Of a DNA stretch of 64,000 bases, positions 16,773 to 26,473 are shown piece after piece. The notes beneath the pieces were generated by a model. That model worked only from the letters and a program-made list of their open reading frames with translations. It had not been told where the DNA came from and did not search any database. A program made the position numbers and the translations under genes. The DNA comes from Lipingzhangella halophila (GTDB lineage: Bacteria; Actinomycetota; Actinomycetes; Streptosporangiales; Streptosporangiaceae): positions 186,001 to 250,000 of the forward strand of contig NZ_JACHJT010000002.1 of assembly GCF_014203805.1 (NCBI RefSeq), in the 5' to 3' direction. Every line of letters begins with the position of its first letter. Position 1 is the first letter of the stretch.

Positions 16773-17680
16773 CCGGTGGTGTCCGCGGGCTTGTCCTGCC
16801 CCGCCACTTCCACCATGTAGCGCCACCCGTCCGGGCGGCTGCCGTCGACGTCGTCGAAGCCGTAGACCTTGGCGAGCTGCCCACTGTTCAGCGTCTGCCC
16901 GGAGAAGCGGGCCCTCTCCGGGTCGGCGGCCAGCGCCGCGACCGCGCGCCCGACGAACGTCGGCGACTCCGAGATCGCGAAGTGCGGTTGCTCCTCCAGC
17001 GCGTCGCGCCAGGTGTCCTCGGTGACGCCGAAGATGTCCAGCATCGCCTCCGAGCGGATCCAGCCCGGGGTCATCGCCACCGCCGTGCACTCGTGGTCCC
17101 GGGTCTCCGCGGCCTGGGCGATGGCGAGGTTGTGGGCGGCCGTCTTGGCGACGTAGAAGGCCAGCGAGGTGCCCTCGCGGAACTTCGCGTTGTACTCGGC
17201 GGTGCCGTCGGTCATGTCCACCACCAGACCGCCTGGCTGGCGAATCACCAGTGGAAGGAGGTGGTGGCTGGTGATGATGTGGGAGTCGATCCCGAGCCGG
17301 ACCATGCGTAGGCTCGCGTCCAGCGAGTGCTCCCACACCGGCGTGGCCCATCCGATGTAGTCGTCGCCGCCCCAGACCCCGTCGACCAGGATGTCGAGCC
17401 GCCCGTGCTCGGCGTCGATACGCTCGGCCAGCCCGCGCACCTCATCGGGGTCGAGGTGATCGACGCGGACGGCCACGCCCGAGCCGCCCGCCTCGCCGAT
17501 GAGATCCACGGTGCCCTCGATCGTCTCCGAACGGTCCACCTCGGAGCGCTCCTCCCGGGTGGTGCGTCCCGTGACGTACACCTCCGCTCCGCTGCGGCCG
17601 AGCTCTACCGCGATCGCCCTGCTCGCTCCCCGGGTCCCCCCGGCCACCAACGCCACTTTGCCAGTCAGATCCTTGTTCAT
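16763..17680 (-). CDS. SDR-family oxidoreductase
   Basis: 305 residues. The Rossmann motif near the N-terminus is modified to AGGTRGASRAIA, with TGRTTRE after it (Arg suggests NADPH use), and the active-site helix is YVAKTAAHNLA. The long C-terminal region matches the larger SDR members in actinomycetes. Start is ATG at 17680; the frame is open 10 more codons upstream. Substrate unknown; the WYL regulator converges with it rather than sharing a promoter. Confidence 0.87.
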   Translation of the reverse strand: MNKDLTGKVALVAGGTRGASRAIAVELGRSGAEVYVTGRTTREERSEVDRSETIEGTVDLIGEAGGSGVAVRVDHLDPDEVRGLAERIDAEHGRLDILVDGVWGGDDYIGWATPVWEHSLDASLRMVRLGIDSHIITSHHLLPLVIRQPGGLVVDMTDGTAEYNAKFREGTSLAFYVAKTAAHNLAIAQAAETRDHECTAVAMTPGWIRSEAMLDIFGVTEDTWRDALEEQPHFAISESPTFVGRAVAALAADPERARFSGQTLNSGQLAKVYGFDDVDGSRPDGWRYMVEVAGQDKPADTTGYR

Positions 17681-17755
17681 ACCGGTCACGATCGCAGCGA
17701 ACCCCGCCACCCACCGTCAGGGTTTCACCGGCGATTTCCCGCCGGTGCCGCCGGG

Positions 17756-17799
17756 CCCGCGCGGCCACCACCCGGGAGGGCGGGTGGTGGCCGCGCGGG
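17756..17799. terminator. 19-bp hairpin terminator
   Basis: CCCGCGCGGCCACCACCCG and CGGGTGGTGGCCGCGCGGG pair perfectly around GGAGGG. The hairpin begins two bases beyond the stop codon of the minus-strand 73-residue gene, so it ends that small operon. Confidence 0.8.
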
Positions 17800-17801
17800 G
17801 G

Positions 17802-18023
17802 CTACACGCGCTCGAACGGTGAGCGCCACACCGGCGGGGGCAGTACAGCCCTGTCGGCGGGCACCACGCACACGAGCGTGGTCACGCCGTGGGTGGCGCT
17901 GAAGATGTCGTGGCCCTCCAGCGTGGTCCCGTGGCGCTGGACGTGCACGCCCATAGCGGTCGCCCAGCCACGCAGGGCGGCCATGTCGGCCACCTCGCGG
18001 ATCTCGCAGTAGGTGGTGCTCAT
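17802..18023 (-). CDS. Small hypothetical protein (73 aa)
   Basis: No family recognised. The residues read as a compact alpha/beta protein without membrane segments. The start codon overlaps the stop of the preceding minus-strand gene in an ATGA arrangement, and the stop is followed at once by a strong terminator, so this is the second gene of a two-gene unit. Proximity to the divergent XRE/DUF397 pair suggests a conserved small-gene neighbourhood (inference). Confidence 0.65.
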   Translation of the reverse strand: MSTTYCEIREVADMAALRGWATAMGVHVQRHGTTLEGHDIFSATHGVTTLVCVVPADRAVLPPPVWRSPFERV

Positions 18024-18421
18024 CAGTGCACCCCCACGAGTGCGCGCCTGGCCGGCGGGGTGCTATCCGGCGCGGGTGTGGGTGCGGGCACCCGCACAGC
18101 GGGATGGGAGAGGTCCTTCAGGACCAGGCGGCCCAGCCGGCGGGCATCGGTGCGTGTCTGGTCCGGCTCGCGCTGTGCGGCGCGGCGCCGCGCGCAGTGG
18201 CCGGCGTCAAGGACATAGGGCCGCACCAACAGCGCACGGGGCGGGACCTCATAGGCCGGCGGCGGCTCGGTGACCGGGATCGGCTGCGCGTAGGGGCGGA
18301 CGCGAGAGCTACGGATGGGCGCGGGGCTCGGTGCGGCGCGCCGTACATGCCGTCCGGGGCGCCGCGCGGCGCCGACGAGCGCCAGCACGAGCGGGATCAC
18401 CAACAGGGACAGGTATCGCAT
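18023..18421 (-). CDS. Small hypothetical protein with N-terminal membrane segment (132 aa)
   Basis: ATG with GAGGAG eight bases upstream. Residues 2-18 form one hydrophobic helix (YLSLLVIPLVLALVGAA), followed by an Arg- and Pro-rich tail, so it is a membrane-anchored or exported basic protein. Family unknown. It is the first gene of the operon with the 73-residue protein and is divergent from the XRE regulator. Confidence 0.6.
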   Translation of the reverse strand: MRYLSLLVIPLVLALVGAARRPGRHVRRAAPSPAPIRSSRVRPYAQPIPVTEPPPAYEVPPRALLVRPYVLDAGHCARRRAAQREPDQTRTDARRLGRLVLKDLSHPAVRVPAPTPAPDSTPPARRALVGVH

Positions 18422-18576
18422 AGTGCGACTCCTCGGGGATGTGCCGGCTGGGAGGGCCGGCGGGGAATAGGTTCCTCCATGTTGACTCTGAATCTTCAGG
18501 TTTTCAAGTCATCATGGGAAGATGGTTCACCATATCGACCATCACAAACGCCCGCTTCACACTTGAAAGGTTCACG

Positions 18577-19485
18577 GTGAGTGATTCGCGTAGATCAGAC
18601 TCCGCTCGTAAAGTCCGAGGTGAGGACCAGAGCGGAGGCAGCGAATTGGCCGACCAGAAGAAGCCGTCTATCCGGCGCCGGCGGCTGTCCGCAGAGCTGA
18701 AGCGTGCACGGCGCGACGCCGGGTTGAGCATCGAGCAGGTCGCCGAGATGACCGAGTGGTCGGCAGGCAAGATCTCCAACCTGGAGACCGGCGTCCGGCT
18801 CTACCCCTCAGTGATGGAGATCAAAGGCTTCCTCGACACCTACGGCGTGACTGACGAACGGCGTCGCGAGGCCGTCCTGGAGCTGACTCGCAAAGCTCGG
18901 GAGAAGGGCTGGTGGACCAAGTACAGCGACGTCTTCACCGATGACTTCCCCGGGTTCGAGGCCGAGGCCAGCACCATCCACACCTACGAACTCGCCCGGA
19001 TTCCCGGGTTGCTGCAGACTCCCGAGTATGTGGAGCTGCTCATGCGTGCCAGCCTCTACCGCAGCGAGGTAGACGTGAACCGGGCAGTCGAGACACGTCG
19101 GCAGCGACAGGAGATCCTCACCAGATCGAACGCCCCGGAGCTATGGGCAGTGATCGATGAGGCGGCACTGCTCCGGTTCCAGACGAATCTGTCCGTGTTC
19201 CAAAAGCAGCTCCAGCACCTGATCGACATGGCCGAGGCGGACAACTCCGTGACGATCCAGGTCCTCCCGTTCGCGAGCGGCATGCACGCCGGGCTGCAAG
19301 GACCCTTCGTGATCCTCGGCTTCGGCGAAACCATGAGCCCCGTGGTCTACCTGGAAACCGACACCGATGGCCTCTACCTCGAAGAGGCAGAGGACGTAGA
19401 TCGATACCGCAAGCTGTTCGACCATGTAAGAACCAGCGCACGCCACCCAGAAGCATCGCTTCAGATTCTGAAGAACCTGATTTAG
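18577..19485 (+). CDS. XRE-family regulator with DUF5753 domain
   Basis: 302 residues from GTG with GAAAGG upstream; the frame is open further upstream but that part is not conserved in type. An XRE helix-turn-helix at about residues 30-85 includes RRDAGLSIEQVAEMTEWSAG and KISNLETGVRLY. The DUF5753 domain follows, with ELARIPGLLQTPEYVELLMR and VTIQVLPFASGMHAGLQGPF. In streptomycetes such proteins (WhiJ-like) pair with DUF397 partners and influence development or antibiotic production. Confidence 0.93.
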   Translation: MSDSRRSDSARKVRGEDQSGGSELADQKKPSIRRRRLSAELKRARRDAGLSIEQVAEMTEWSAGKISNLETGVRLYPSVMEIKGFLDTYGVTDERRREAVLELTRKAREKGWWTKYSDVFTDDFPGFEAEASTIHTYELARIPGLLQTPEYVELLMRASLYRSEVDVNRAVETRRQRQEILTRSNAPELWAVIDEAALLRFQTNLSVFQKQLQHLIDMAEADNSVTIQVLPFASGMHAGLQGPFVILGFGETMSPVVYLETDTDGLYLEEAEDVDRYRKLFDHVRTSARHPEASLQILKNLI

Positions 19486-19493
19486 AGGCCGAG

Positions 19494-19688
19494 ATGAAAC
19501 ACCTATTCCCATCCCACCTGGCGTTCCGCAAGTCCAGCTACAGCGACCGGAACAACTGCGTTGAGGTGGCCACCCTCTCCGAGGGCGCAGCCGTCCGCGA
19601 CTCCCAGAACCCAGAACAGGGCCACATCTCCGTTCCGACTGCTGAGTGGAGCGCGTTCCTGACCGATGTCCAGGCCGGCCGCCTGTAA
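19494..19688 (+). CDS. DUF397 domain protein
   Basis: 64 residues, with the DUF397 pattern FRKSSYSDRNNCVEVA, then AVRDSQNPEQG and WSAFLTDVQAGRL. It lies 8 bp after the DUF5753 regulator. DUF397 proteins are the usual partner of these regulators and may modulate their DNA binding or act as toxin-like components; which applies here is not known. Confidence 0.93.
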   Translation: MKHLFPSHLAFRKSSYSDRNNCVEVATLSEGAAVRDSQNPEQGHISVPTAEWSAFLTDVQAGRL

Positions 19689-19701
19689 CCCGACCCAATA
19701 A

Positions 19702-19737
19702 CGAAGGGCCCCAACCAAACGGTTGGGGCCCTTCGTA
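19702..19737. terminator. 16-bp hairpin terminator
   Basis: ACGAAGGGCCCCAACC and GGTTGGGGCCCTTCGT pair perfectly around AAAC, 14 bp after the DUF397 stop. Confidence 0.85.
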
Positions 19738-19828
19738 CCTATTCCCGCGGTCATGCTATCCGCCATGGGAGTGCGCGACCAGACACCGCGCCGTCAGCCT
19801 GTCGGCAGCACCGCGCCGGACCCGTCGG

Positions 19829-20926
19829 TCAGCCGTGGTGTTCCGGGGTGGCGACTGTCGCGGGCGCGGTTGAGCCGCGTACTACTAGTTCCGGCTCGAA
19901 CCGCAGCCGCTGGTGCACGTGGTCGGCGTCGGAGAGTTCGGAGTGCAGCAGGCGCATGGCCGCCCGGCCCAGCTCGTACTTGGGCTGGGCCACCGTGGTC
20001 AGGCCCGGGTGCACGAGACCGGCGACGTCCACGTCGTCGTAGCCCACGACGGAGAGGTCGTCGGGGACGCGCAGCCCCCGCGCGCCCAGGCTCTTGAGGA
20101 GTCCCAGGGCGAGCTGGTCGTTGGCGCAGAACGCCGCCTGCGGGCGGCGCCGCGGCCCGCCGGCGAGTACCTCCTCCACCGCCTGTTCGCCGGAGCGCGG
20201 ATTGAGCTGCGGTGTCTCGACCACCCGGATCGCCCGCTCGGGGGCGAGCCCGCTCTCCTCGCACGCCGCGCGCAGTCCGTCGAGCCGCCGCGCGCACTGC
20301 TCGATGCCCAGCGGCCCGCTGACGAACGTGACGCGTTCGTGGCCGAGGCCGATCAGGTGTCGGCCCGCTGCCAGCCCTCCCGCATGGTTGTCGACGGTGA
20401 CGCTGCACCCCAGGTCCGCACCGACGTCGCCCCGGTCGAGCACCACCCACGGGGTGCCGCGGCCGCGCAGCCACAGCAGGTCGGACATATCGTCATCGAC
20501 CGGCATCACCACGGCTCCGGCGGCGCGCTGCTCGGCCAGGAGCCGCAGGGAACGGCTCTGCCAGCTCGCCTGCTCGTCGGAGTTGAGCAGCACCACCGCG
20601 CGGCCCTCGCCGGCGGCCGCGTCCTGCACGCCCCGCGCGACCTCGGTGAAGAAGGGGTTGGTCACGTCGTGCACGACCAGGCCGATGGAGTCGCTGCGCC
20701 CGGAGCGCAGGTTGCTGCCGGAGGAGTTGCGCACGTAGTCGAGCTCGGCGATCGCCTCCTCAACGCGCCGCCGGGTGTCTCCGGCGACCCGTTCCGGCCG
20801 GTTGAGCACGTTGGAGACCGTGGCGGGCGAGACGCCGGCGCGCGCGGCGACCTCGTTGATCCCCACCGGACGGCCTGCGGCGCCCCGGACCGGTTCGGGC
20901 GCGGCGGGATCGGCGGCGAATGACAC
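19829..20926 (-). CDS. LacI-family repressor of the rhamnose operon
   Basis: 365 residues from a GTG with GGAG about 8 bases upstream. The LacI helix-turn-helix is INEVAARAGVSPATVSNVLN (about residues 23-42), followed by the hinge helix and a periplasmic-binding-protein-like effector domain (DVTNPFFTEVARG, PDDLSVVGYDDVDVAG). It is divergent from the rhamnose transport and catabolism operon, so it should repress it until a rhamnose-derived inducer binds (inference). Many bacteria use other families for rhamnose; LacI-type control is known in actinomycetes. Confidence 0.9.
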   Translation of the reverse strand: MSFAADPAAPEPVRGAAGRPVGINEVAARAGVSPATVSNVLNRPERVAGDTRRRVEEAIAELDYVRNSSGSNLRSGRSDSIGLVVHDVTNPFFTEVARGVQDAAAGEGRAVVLLNSDEQASWQSRSLRLLAEQRAAGAVVMPVDDDMSDLLWLRGRGTPWVVLDRGDVGADLGCSVTVDNHAGGLAAGRHLIGLGHERVTFVSGPLGIEQCARRLDGLRAACEESGLAPERAIRVVETPQLNPRSGEQAVEEVLAGGPRRRPQAAFCANDQLALGLLKSLGARGLRVPDDLSVVGYDDVDVAGLVHPGLTTVAQPKYELGRAAMRLLHSELSDADHVHQRLRFEPELVVRGSTAPATVATPEHHG

Positions 20927-21022
20927 AGGAACGCTCCAGGGTTCTCGCTCGAATGCGGGTGGCGACGCGAGGGTGCGCCCCCCGGCGCGACACACCAGTA
21001 TGCCCATCCTCGCCCCGGGTAT

Positions 21023-21197
21023 TAAAACGTGTCAACGAATTGCGCCCGCGGCTTCCGGACTCGGCGCGGCGCACGGCCAACCTCCCGCGCACTGATGACA
21101 TTTCGATTTCGTGACGTGGCTGTTCGTAATACTTGGCCAAGTCCTTGACATGCCGTTGTGACCCAGCTTACGTTCAACCGCATATTAGATCGTTTTA
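21023..21197. promoter_or_regulatory. Divergent promoter region with paired TAAAACG boxes
   Basis: The 284-bp gap between the LacI gene and the ABC operon has TAAAACG at 21023-21029 and its reverse complement CGTTTTA at 21191-21197, each in an AT-rich context. LacI proteins often bind sites with a central CG, and two distant half-similar sites would suit looping. The individual sites are not good palindromes. Confidence 0.35.
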
Positions 21198-21210
21198 CAG
21201 AGGGGTTGCC

Positions 21211-22731
21211 ATGGCTCAGCGCCCGCCACCGGAACCACCGACGCTGGCACTGGTCGACGTCGCCAAGTCCTTCGGCGCGGTCCACGCCCTGCGCGGACTG
21301 TCCATGGACCTGCGCCCGGGCCGGATCCACGCGCTCGTCGGCGAGAACGGGGCCGGCAAGTCCACGGTCGTCAAGACGATCGCGGGGGTGCACGCCCCGG
21401 ACGCGGGGCACGTGGAGATCGACGGCGCGCGGGTCGAACTCACCAGCCCGGCCGACGCCCAGAACGCCGGCGTGGCCGTGATCTACCAGGAACCCACGCT
21501 CTTCCCCGACCTGTCGGTGGCCGAGAACATCTTCATGGGCCGCCAACCGCTCGCCCGCGGGCGCCGCATCGACTACGCGACCATGCGGACGCGCACCGAG
21601 GAGCTGTTCGCGCGCCTGGGCGTGCGAATCGACCCGGACCGCCCGGCCAGCGGGCTGTCCATCGCCGACCAGCAGCTCATCGAGATCGCCAAGGCCCTGT
21701 CCCGCGACGCCCGGGTGCTGGTGATGGACGAGCCCACCGCCGCGTTGTCCGGTGTCGAGGTCGAGCGCCTGTTCGCGGTGACGCGCTCGCTGCGCGACAA
21801 CGGCGCCGCCATCCTGTTCATCTCGCACCGCTTCACCGAGATCTTCGCGCTGAGCGACGAGCTCACGATCATGCGCGACGGCGCGTTCGTCGCCCACGCC
21901 CCAACAGCCGAGCTCGACACCGACACGGTGGTGCGGCGCATGGTCGGCCGGGAGGTCACCACCCTGTTCCCGAAGCAGGAGGTCGCGCCGGGCGAGGTAC
22001 TGCTGGAGATCGACGGGCTGACCCGGGCCAAGGCGTTCGGGGACGTGTCCTTCTCCGTACGGGCCGGCGAGATCGTGGCGCTGGCCGGGCTCGTGGGTGC
22101 CGGACGCAGCGAGGTCGTGCGCGCCGTGTTCGGTGTCGACCGCTACGACTCCGGCACGGTCCGGGTCGCCGGGCAGGCCCTCCCCCGCGGCCGGCCCGCG
22201 GCGGCCATGCGCGCCGGCCTCGCGCTGGTACCCGAGGACCGCCGGCAGCAGGGCCTGGTGATGGACCTCTCTGTGGAGCGCAACGCGACCCTGACCCGGC
22301 GATGGGCGCTCAGCCGCCTCGGTCTGCTGACGCGGTCCGCCGAGCGGGCCGCGACCCGCACCTGGGCCGAACGGCTCCGGGTGAAGGCCGCGCGCCTCAG
22401 CGACGCGGTCGCCACGCTCTCCGGCGGCAACCAGCAGAAGCTCGTCCTGGCCAAGTGGCTGGCGACCGGGCCGCGGGTGCTGCTCATCGACGAGCCGACC
22501 CGCGGAATCGACGTCGGCACCAAGGCCGAGGTGCACCGGTTGCTGTCCGAGCTGGCCGCCGACGGGATGGCGGTCGTCATGGTCTCCAGTGAGCTGCCGG
22601 AGGTGCTCGGCATGGCCGACCGGGTGCTCGTGATGCACGAAGGGCGGATGACCGCGGAGCTGCCGCGCGCCGAGGCGAGCGAGGAGTCCGTCATGTACGC
22701 CGCAACGGGCCAGCACGAGGCAGTCGCATGA
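21211..22731 (+). CDS. Rhamnose-type sugar ABC transporter ATPase (duplicated ATPase domains)
   Basis: 506 residues from ATG behind AGGGG. Two ATPase halves are present, as in RbsA/XylG-type proteins. The first has Walker [10 protein letters not shown], degenerate signature [15 protein letters not shown] and [12 protein letters not shown]. The second lacks a good Walker A (GLVGAGRSE) but has [15 protein letters not shown] and [13 protein letters not shown]. It powers import by the two permeases that follow. The co-localised rhamnose enzymes give the substrate assignment (inference). Confidence 0.93.
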   Translation: MAQRPPPEPPTLALVDVAKSFGAVHALRGLSMDLRPGRIHALVGENGAGKSTVVKTIAGVHAPDAGHVEIDGARVELTSPADAQNAGVAVIYQEPTLFPDLSVAENIFMGRQPLARGRRIDYATMRTRTEELFARLGVRIDPDRPASGLSIADQQLIEIAKALSRDARVLVMDEPTAALSGVEVERLFAVTRSLRDNGAAILFISHRFTEIFALSDELTIMRDGAFVAHAPTAELDTDTVVRRMVGREVTTLFPKQEVAPGEVLLEIDGLTRAKAFGDVSFSVRAGEIVALAGLVGAGRSEVVRAVFGVDRYDSGTVRVAGQALPRGRPAAAMRAGLALVPEDRRQQGLVMDLSVERNATLTRRWALSRLGLLTRSAERAATRTWAERLRVKAARLSDAVATLSGGNQQKLVLAKWLATGPRVLLIDEPTRGIDVGTKAEVHRLLSELAADGMAVVMVSSELPEVLGMADRVLVMHEGRMTAELPRAEASEESVMYAATGQHEAVA

Positions 22732-23777
22732 CCGGCGGCACCGGCGGCACCCACACTCCCGACCCGGCGCCCGCCCGCAACGGCAACGGCACAGCCAAGC
22801 GGCGCACCCGGATGGCACGCGAGCTGGGCCTGCTGCTCGCCATCGGCACACTGGTCGTCGTCACCTGGCTATACAACCCACTGTTCCTGTCCCAGCAGAG
22901 CGTGCAGGACATCCTTCTCGGCGCGACCCTGCTCACCATCCTCGCGGTGGGCCAGGGCACCGTTATCGTCACCCGCAACGTCGACCTGTCGGTCGGCTCG
23001 GTACTGGGGCTCTCGGCGTTCGCCGTGGCGTCGTTCCTCACGGCGTTCCCGGGCGTGCCGATCGTGGTCGGGATCGCGGTCGGCATCACCCTGGGGGCGG
23101 TGTGCGGCGTGGTCAACGGTGCGCTGGTCGCCGTGGCGCGGGTGCCGGCACTCGTGGTCACCCTCGGCACGCTGTACGTCTTCCGGGGGATCGACTTCTG
23201 GTGGGCCTCCGGCAGCCGGGTGGACGCCGCCGACCTGCCCGCGGCGTTCCTCGGTATCGGCCGGCAGAGCGTGCTGGGCATCCCGGTCCCGGCGCTCGTG
23301 GCGCTGGCCGTGGTCCTGGTCGCCGGCCACTACCTGTACTCCTACCGCAGCGGGCGCGAACTGTACGCGATCGGCTCCCAGCCGGCAGCGGCCCGGCTGT
23401 CGGGCATCCCGGTGGACCGCCGGATCTTCGGCGCGTTCGTACTGAACGGCTCCCTCGCCGGGCTGGCCGGCGTGCTGTACGCGGCCCGCTTCGGCTCGGT
23501 CGACGCCACCGTGGGAACCGGGATGGAGCTGCAGGTGGTGGCCGCCACCGTGGTCGGCGGCGTCGCGATCTTCGGCGGCAGCGGCACCGTGTACGGCGCC
23601 GCTCTGGGTGCCGTGCTGCTGAGCACCATCGGCTCGGCACTGCCGGTGCTGCAGATCAACCAGTTCTGGCAGCAGGCCGTTGTGGGCCTGCTCATCCTGC
23701 TCGCGATCGGTCTGGACAAGCTGCTGGCGGTCCGCACCGCGCGCCGGCTTCGGGAAGGGAGGCAGCATGGCGGCTAG
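22728..23777 (+). CDS. Rhamnose ABC transporter permease 1
   Basis: 349 residues. It starts at ATGA overlapping the ATPase stop. BPD_transp_2-type permease with eight to ten hydrophobic segments and the motifs [37 protein letters not shown] and [20 protein letters not shown]. It pairs with the next gene product to form the heterodimeric sugar channel. Confidence 0.92.
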   Translation: MTGGTGGTHTPDPAPARNGNGTAKRRTRMARELGLLLAIGTLVVVTWLYNPLFLSQQSVQDILLGATLLTILAVGQGTVIVTRNVDLSVGSVLGLSAFAVASFLTAFPGVPIVVGIAVGITLGAVCGVVNGALVAVARVPALVVTLGTLYVFRGIDFWWASGSRVDAADLPAAFLGIGRQSVLGIPVPALVALAVVLVAGHYLYSYRSGRELYAIGSQPAAARLSGIPVDRRIFGAFVLNGSLAGLAGVLYAARFGSVDATVGTGMELQVVAATVVGGVAIFGGSGTVYGAALGAVLLSTIGSALPVLQINQFWQQAVVGLLILLAIGLDKLLAVRTARRLREGRQHGG

Positions 23778-24873
23778 CTCCGGAACCGCCGAGCCCACCG
23801 CGCCGGACGGCGCCATTGGCCGGGAGCCGTTCGCGGCCACTCTGGGCTCGCTGCTGCGCACCCGCGAGGCAACCGTCATCGGCGCCCTGGTGGTCGCGGT
23901 CCTGACCGCGAGCCTGCTGGTCGACAGCTTCGCCACCTCGCGCAACGCGGGCTACCTGCTGCTCGATGTCGCCGCGATCGCCATGATCGCGCTTCCGATG
24001 ACGCTGGTCGTCATCACCGCCGAGATCGACCTCTCGGTGGCCAGCACGCTCGGTCTGACCAGCGCCGTCATGGGGCACTTGTGGACGATGGGACTGCCGC
24101 TGGAGACGATCATCCCGCTGTGCCTGCTCATGGGCGCGTGCCTCGGCGCTGTCAACGGCGTCCTGGTCACCGTGGCCGGGTTGCCGTCCCTGGCCGTGAC
24201 CATCGGCACGATGGCGGCCTACCGGGGGTTGGCCTACGTCGTTCTGGGCGACCGCGCGGTCACCGACTTCCCGCTCAGCTGGACCACCGTCATCACCGGT
24301 CGCGTCCCCGGCACCGAGATCCCGTGGATCGGGCTCGTCCTGCTGGTGCTCGCCGCCGCGTTCGGGGTGCTGCTGCACGCGACCCCGATCGGCCGCGGGC
24401 TGTACGCGGTGGGGGCCAACCCCGAAGCAGCGCGGTTCGCCGGGATGTCGGTGCGCTGGGTCAAGCTGTGGATGTTCGTCCTCACCGGCACGGTCGCGGC
24501 ACTGGCCGGGATCTACTGGACGCTGCGCTACGGCAGCGCCCGCGCGGACAACGCCTTCGCGTTGGAACTCTCCGTGGTCGCGGCGGTCCTCCTGGGCGGG
24601 GTCTCCATCTTCGGTGGCCGCGGCAGCCTGCCCGGCGTCATCGCGGGGGTGCTGCTGTTCGGCAGCATCAGCAACGCCCTGCGCCTGGCCAGAGTGCCCG
24701 AGGAGGCGCTCGTCGCCGTCACCGGCCTGCTGCTGATCGTCTCCGTCGTCGCGCCCAACCTCGCCGACCGGGTTCGGGAGCACCGCACCCGGCGCTCCCG
24801 AACCCGACACGCAACCACCCGCACCCCGACAAAGCCCCGCACCGAACAACACACCGGAGGACCCCATGCCTGA
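23767..24873 (+). CDS. Rhamnose ABC transporter permease 2
   Basis: 368 residues; its start overlaps the previous stop by 11 bp. It has the same permease family motifs: AEIDLSVASTLGLTSAVMGH, YAVGANPEAARFAGMSV and LLGGVSIFGGRGSLPGVIAG. The C-terminal tail is basic and Thr/Pro-rich and looks unstructured. The gene overlaps the binding-protein gene by 8 bp. Confidence 0.92.
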   Translation: MAASSGTAEPTAPDGAIGREPFAATLGSLLRTREATVIGALVVAVLTASLLVDSFATSRNAGYLLLDVAAIAMIALPMTLVVITAEIDLSVASTLGLTSAVMGHLWTMGLPLETIIPLCLLMGACLGAVNGVLVTVAGLPSLAVTIGTMAAYRGLAYVVLGDRAVTDFPLSWTTVITGRVPGTEIPWIGLVLLVLAAAFGVLLHATPIGRGLYAVGANPEAARFAGMSVRWVKLWMFVLTGTVAALAGIYWTLRYGSARADNAFALELSVVAAVLLGGVSIFGGRGSLPGVIAGVLLFGSISNALRLARVPEEALVAVTGLLLIVSVVAPNLADRVREHRTRRSRTRHATTRTPTKPRTEQHTGGPHA

Positions 24874-25933
24874 GACGATCTGGCGTCGCGGAGCGGCCGC
24901 CAGCGCGGCAGCGGCGCTACTACTCCTGCTCGCCGCGTGCGGTGGCACCACCCGCGGGGACACCGAGGAGGAGTCGACATCCGCGGTGGCCGACGAGGCC
25001 GACCCGGACGCGGAGATCCCCGCCGACCTCGCGTTCAGCTACGTGCCCAAGCAGATCAACAACCCGTACATGACCTACGCCAACAGCGGCGGCGAGACCG
25101 CGGTCGAGGAGCTCGACGGCGCCTTCGAAGAGGTCGGCCCCTCCGAGGCCACCGCTGATTCCCAGGTCAGCTACATCAACACGGTCAGCCAGCAGGGCGC
25201 CGACGTGCTCGTGATCGCGGCGAACGACCCCGAGGCCGTCTGCCCGGCGATCACCGAGGCCCAAGGGCAGGGCACGATCGTGGTCGCCTACGACTCCGAC
25301 ACCAACTGCCGCGACCTGTTCATCAACCAGTCCTCCACCGAGATGATCGCCGAGACCCAGATCGAGCTGATGGCCGAGCAGATCGACGGCGAAGGCGAGG
25401 TCGCGATCCTCTCCGCCACTCCCAACGCCACCAACCAGAACGCGTGGATCGAGGAGATGGAGAAGCTCGCGGAGTCGGAGGAGTACTCCGGCCTCGAGAT
25501 CGTCGACACGGTGTACGGCAACGACGACGACCAGGACTCCTTCGAGGAGATGCAGGGCCTGATGCAGTCGCACCCGGACCTCGACGGCGTGATCTCGCCG
25601 ACCACCGTCGGTATCGCGGCCGCCGCGCGCTACCTCAGCGAGTCCGAGTACCAGGGCGAGGTCGCCCTCACCGGCCTGGGCCTGCCCAACCAGATGCGCG
25701 AGTACATCAACGACGGCACCGTCGAGGAGTTCGCGCTGTGGGACCCCGCGGACATGGCCTACCTGGCCGGCTACGCGGGCGGCGCGCTCTCGGCCGGGCA
25801 GATCACCGGCGAGGAGGGCCAGACCTTCGAGGCCGGCGATCTCGGCGAGTACGAGGTCGAGGCGGACGGCGAGGTCGTCCTGGGCCCGCCCACCGTCTTC
25901 AACGAGGACAACATCGACGACTACGACTTCTAG
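24866..25933 (+). CDS. rhaS: Rhamnose ABC transporter substrate-binding lipoprotein
   Basis: 355 residues with a lipoprotein signal ending at Cys25 (LLLLLAAC). The periplasmic-binding-protein type I fold has FSYVPKQINNPYMTYANSGG near the N-terminus and LVIAANDPEAVCPAITEAQG in the middle. It resembles RhaS binding proteins of rhizobia and actinomycetes. It delivers sugar to the permease pair. It is very acidic, as expected for an exposed lipoprotein. Confidence 0.9.
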   Translation: MPETIWRRGAAASAAAALLLLLAACGGTTRGDTEEESTSAVADEADPDAEIPADLAFSYVPKQINNPYMTYANSGGETAVEELDGAFEEVGPSEATADSQVSYINTVSQQGADVLVIAANDPEAVCPAITEAQGQGTIVVAYDSDTNCRDLFINQSSTEMIAETQIELMAEQIDGEGEVAILSATPNATNQNAWIEEMEKLAESEEYSGLEIVDTVYGNDDDQDSFEEMQGLMQSHPDLDGVISPTTVGIAAAARYLSESEYQGEVALTGLGLPNQMREYINDGTVEEFALWDPADMAYLAGYAGGALSAGQITGEEGQTFEAGDLGEYEVEADGEVVLGPPTVFNEDNIDDYDF

Positions 25934-25978
25934 ACCGGTGACGCGGGTACGTGGTGCGGCGCCCCTCGGGGACGGCAT

Positions 25979-26004
25979 CGGGAGTGTCCGCGCGGACACT
26001 CCCG
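25979..26004. terminator. Perfect 26-bp palindrome after rhaS
   Basis: CGGGAGTGTCCGC and GCGGACACTCCCG meet without a loop base, 45 bp after the rhaS stop. It may attenuate transcription between the transport and enzyme genes. Its right half also belongs to a dispersed repeat described separately. Confidence 0.6.
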
Positions 26005-26027
26005 GCGACGAATATGTCCCCACGGTC
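25993..26027. repeat. Dispersed palindromic repeat, copy 1
   Basis: GGACACTCCCGGCGACGAAT then ATGTCCCCACGGTC aligns with copies at 34347-34380 and 45497-45530 (GGACAT...ATGTCC core followed by C-N-CACGG). Confidence 0.5.
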
Positions 26028-26146
26028 AGGCTCGACACGGAATGCCTGCCGTCGGGCGCCCACCACTCGCCCGCGTAACCGATCCAGCCGGCCGGGGGCG
26101 GGCCCCAACCGGGCCCGCCCCCCTTCCCCAGCAAGGAGCGCCGATC

Positions 26147-26464
26147 ATGCAGCGCGTCTGCTTCCTCCTCAAGGTCCGCCAGGACCGGCTCGCCGAGTAC
26201 CGCGAGCGGCACGCCGAGGTGTGGCCGGAGATGCGGGCCGCCCTGGAAGCCGCCGGGTGGCACAACTACTCGCTCTTCTGCGACGACAACGGGTTGGTGG
26301 TCGGCTACCTGGAGACCGAGGACTTCGAGGCGGCCCGCGCCGCGATGGCCCGCACCGAGGTCAACGCCCGATGGCAGGCGGAGATGGCGCCCTACTTCGA
26401 AGAGCTCGAAGGCCGGCCCGACGAGGACATGCTCCCGCTGACCGAGATATTCCACCTGGACTAG
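26147..26464 (+). CDS. rhaM: L-rhamnose mutarotase
   Basis: 105 residues from ATG with AAGGAG upstream, the usual family length. Motifs are RVCFLLKVRQDRLAEYRERH, VWPEMRAALEAAGWHNYSLF and the C-terminal EIFHLD. The enzyme interconverts alpha and beta L-rhamnose so that the isomerase and transporter receive the right anomer. It lies between the transporter genes and the isomerase gene. Confidence 0.95.
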   Translation: MQRVCFLLKVRQDRLAEYRERHAEVWPEMRAALEAAGWHNYSLFCDDNGLVVGYLETEDFEAARAAMARTEVNARWQAEMAPYFEELEGRPDEDMLPLTEIFHLD

Positions 26465-26473
26465 GGCTATCGG

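Noticed and set aside
18577-19688. XRE regulator as a prophage repressor
   Set aside because: The DUF5753 domain and DUF397 partner identify a chromosomal actinomycete regulatory pair, and no phage structural or integrase genes are present.
21133-21210. Earlier start for the rhamnose ATPase gene
   Set aside because: The upstream in-frame codons are in the promoter region and lack a ribosome binding site; the ATG at 21211 has AGGGG and matches family length.
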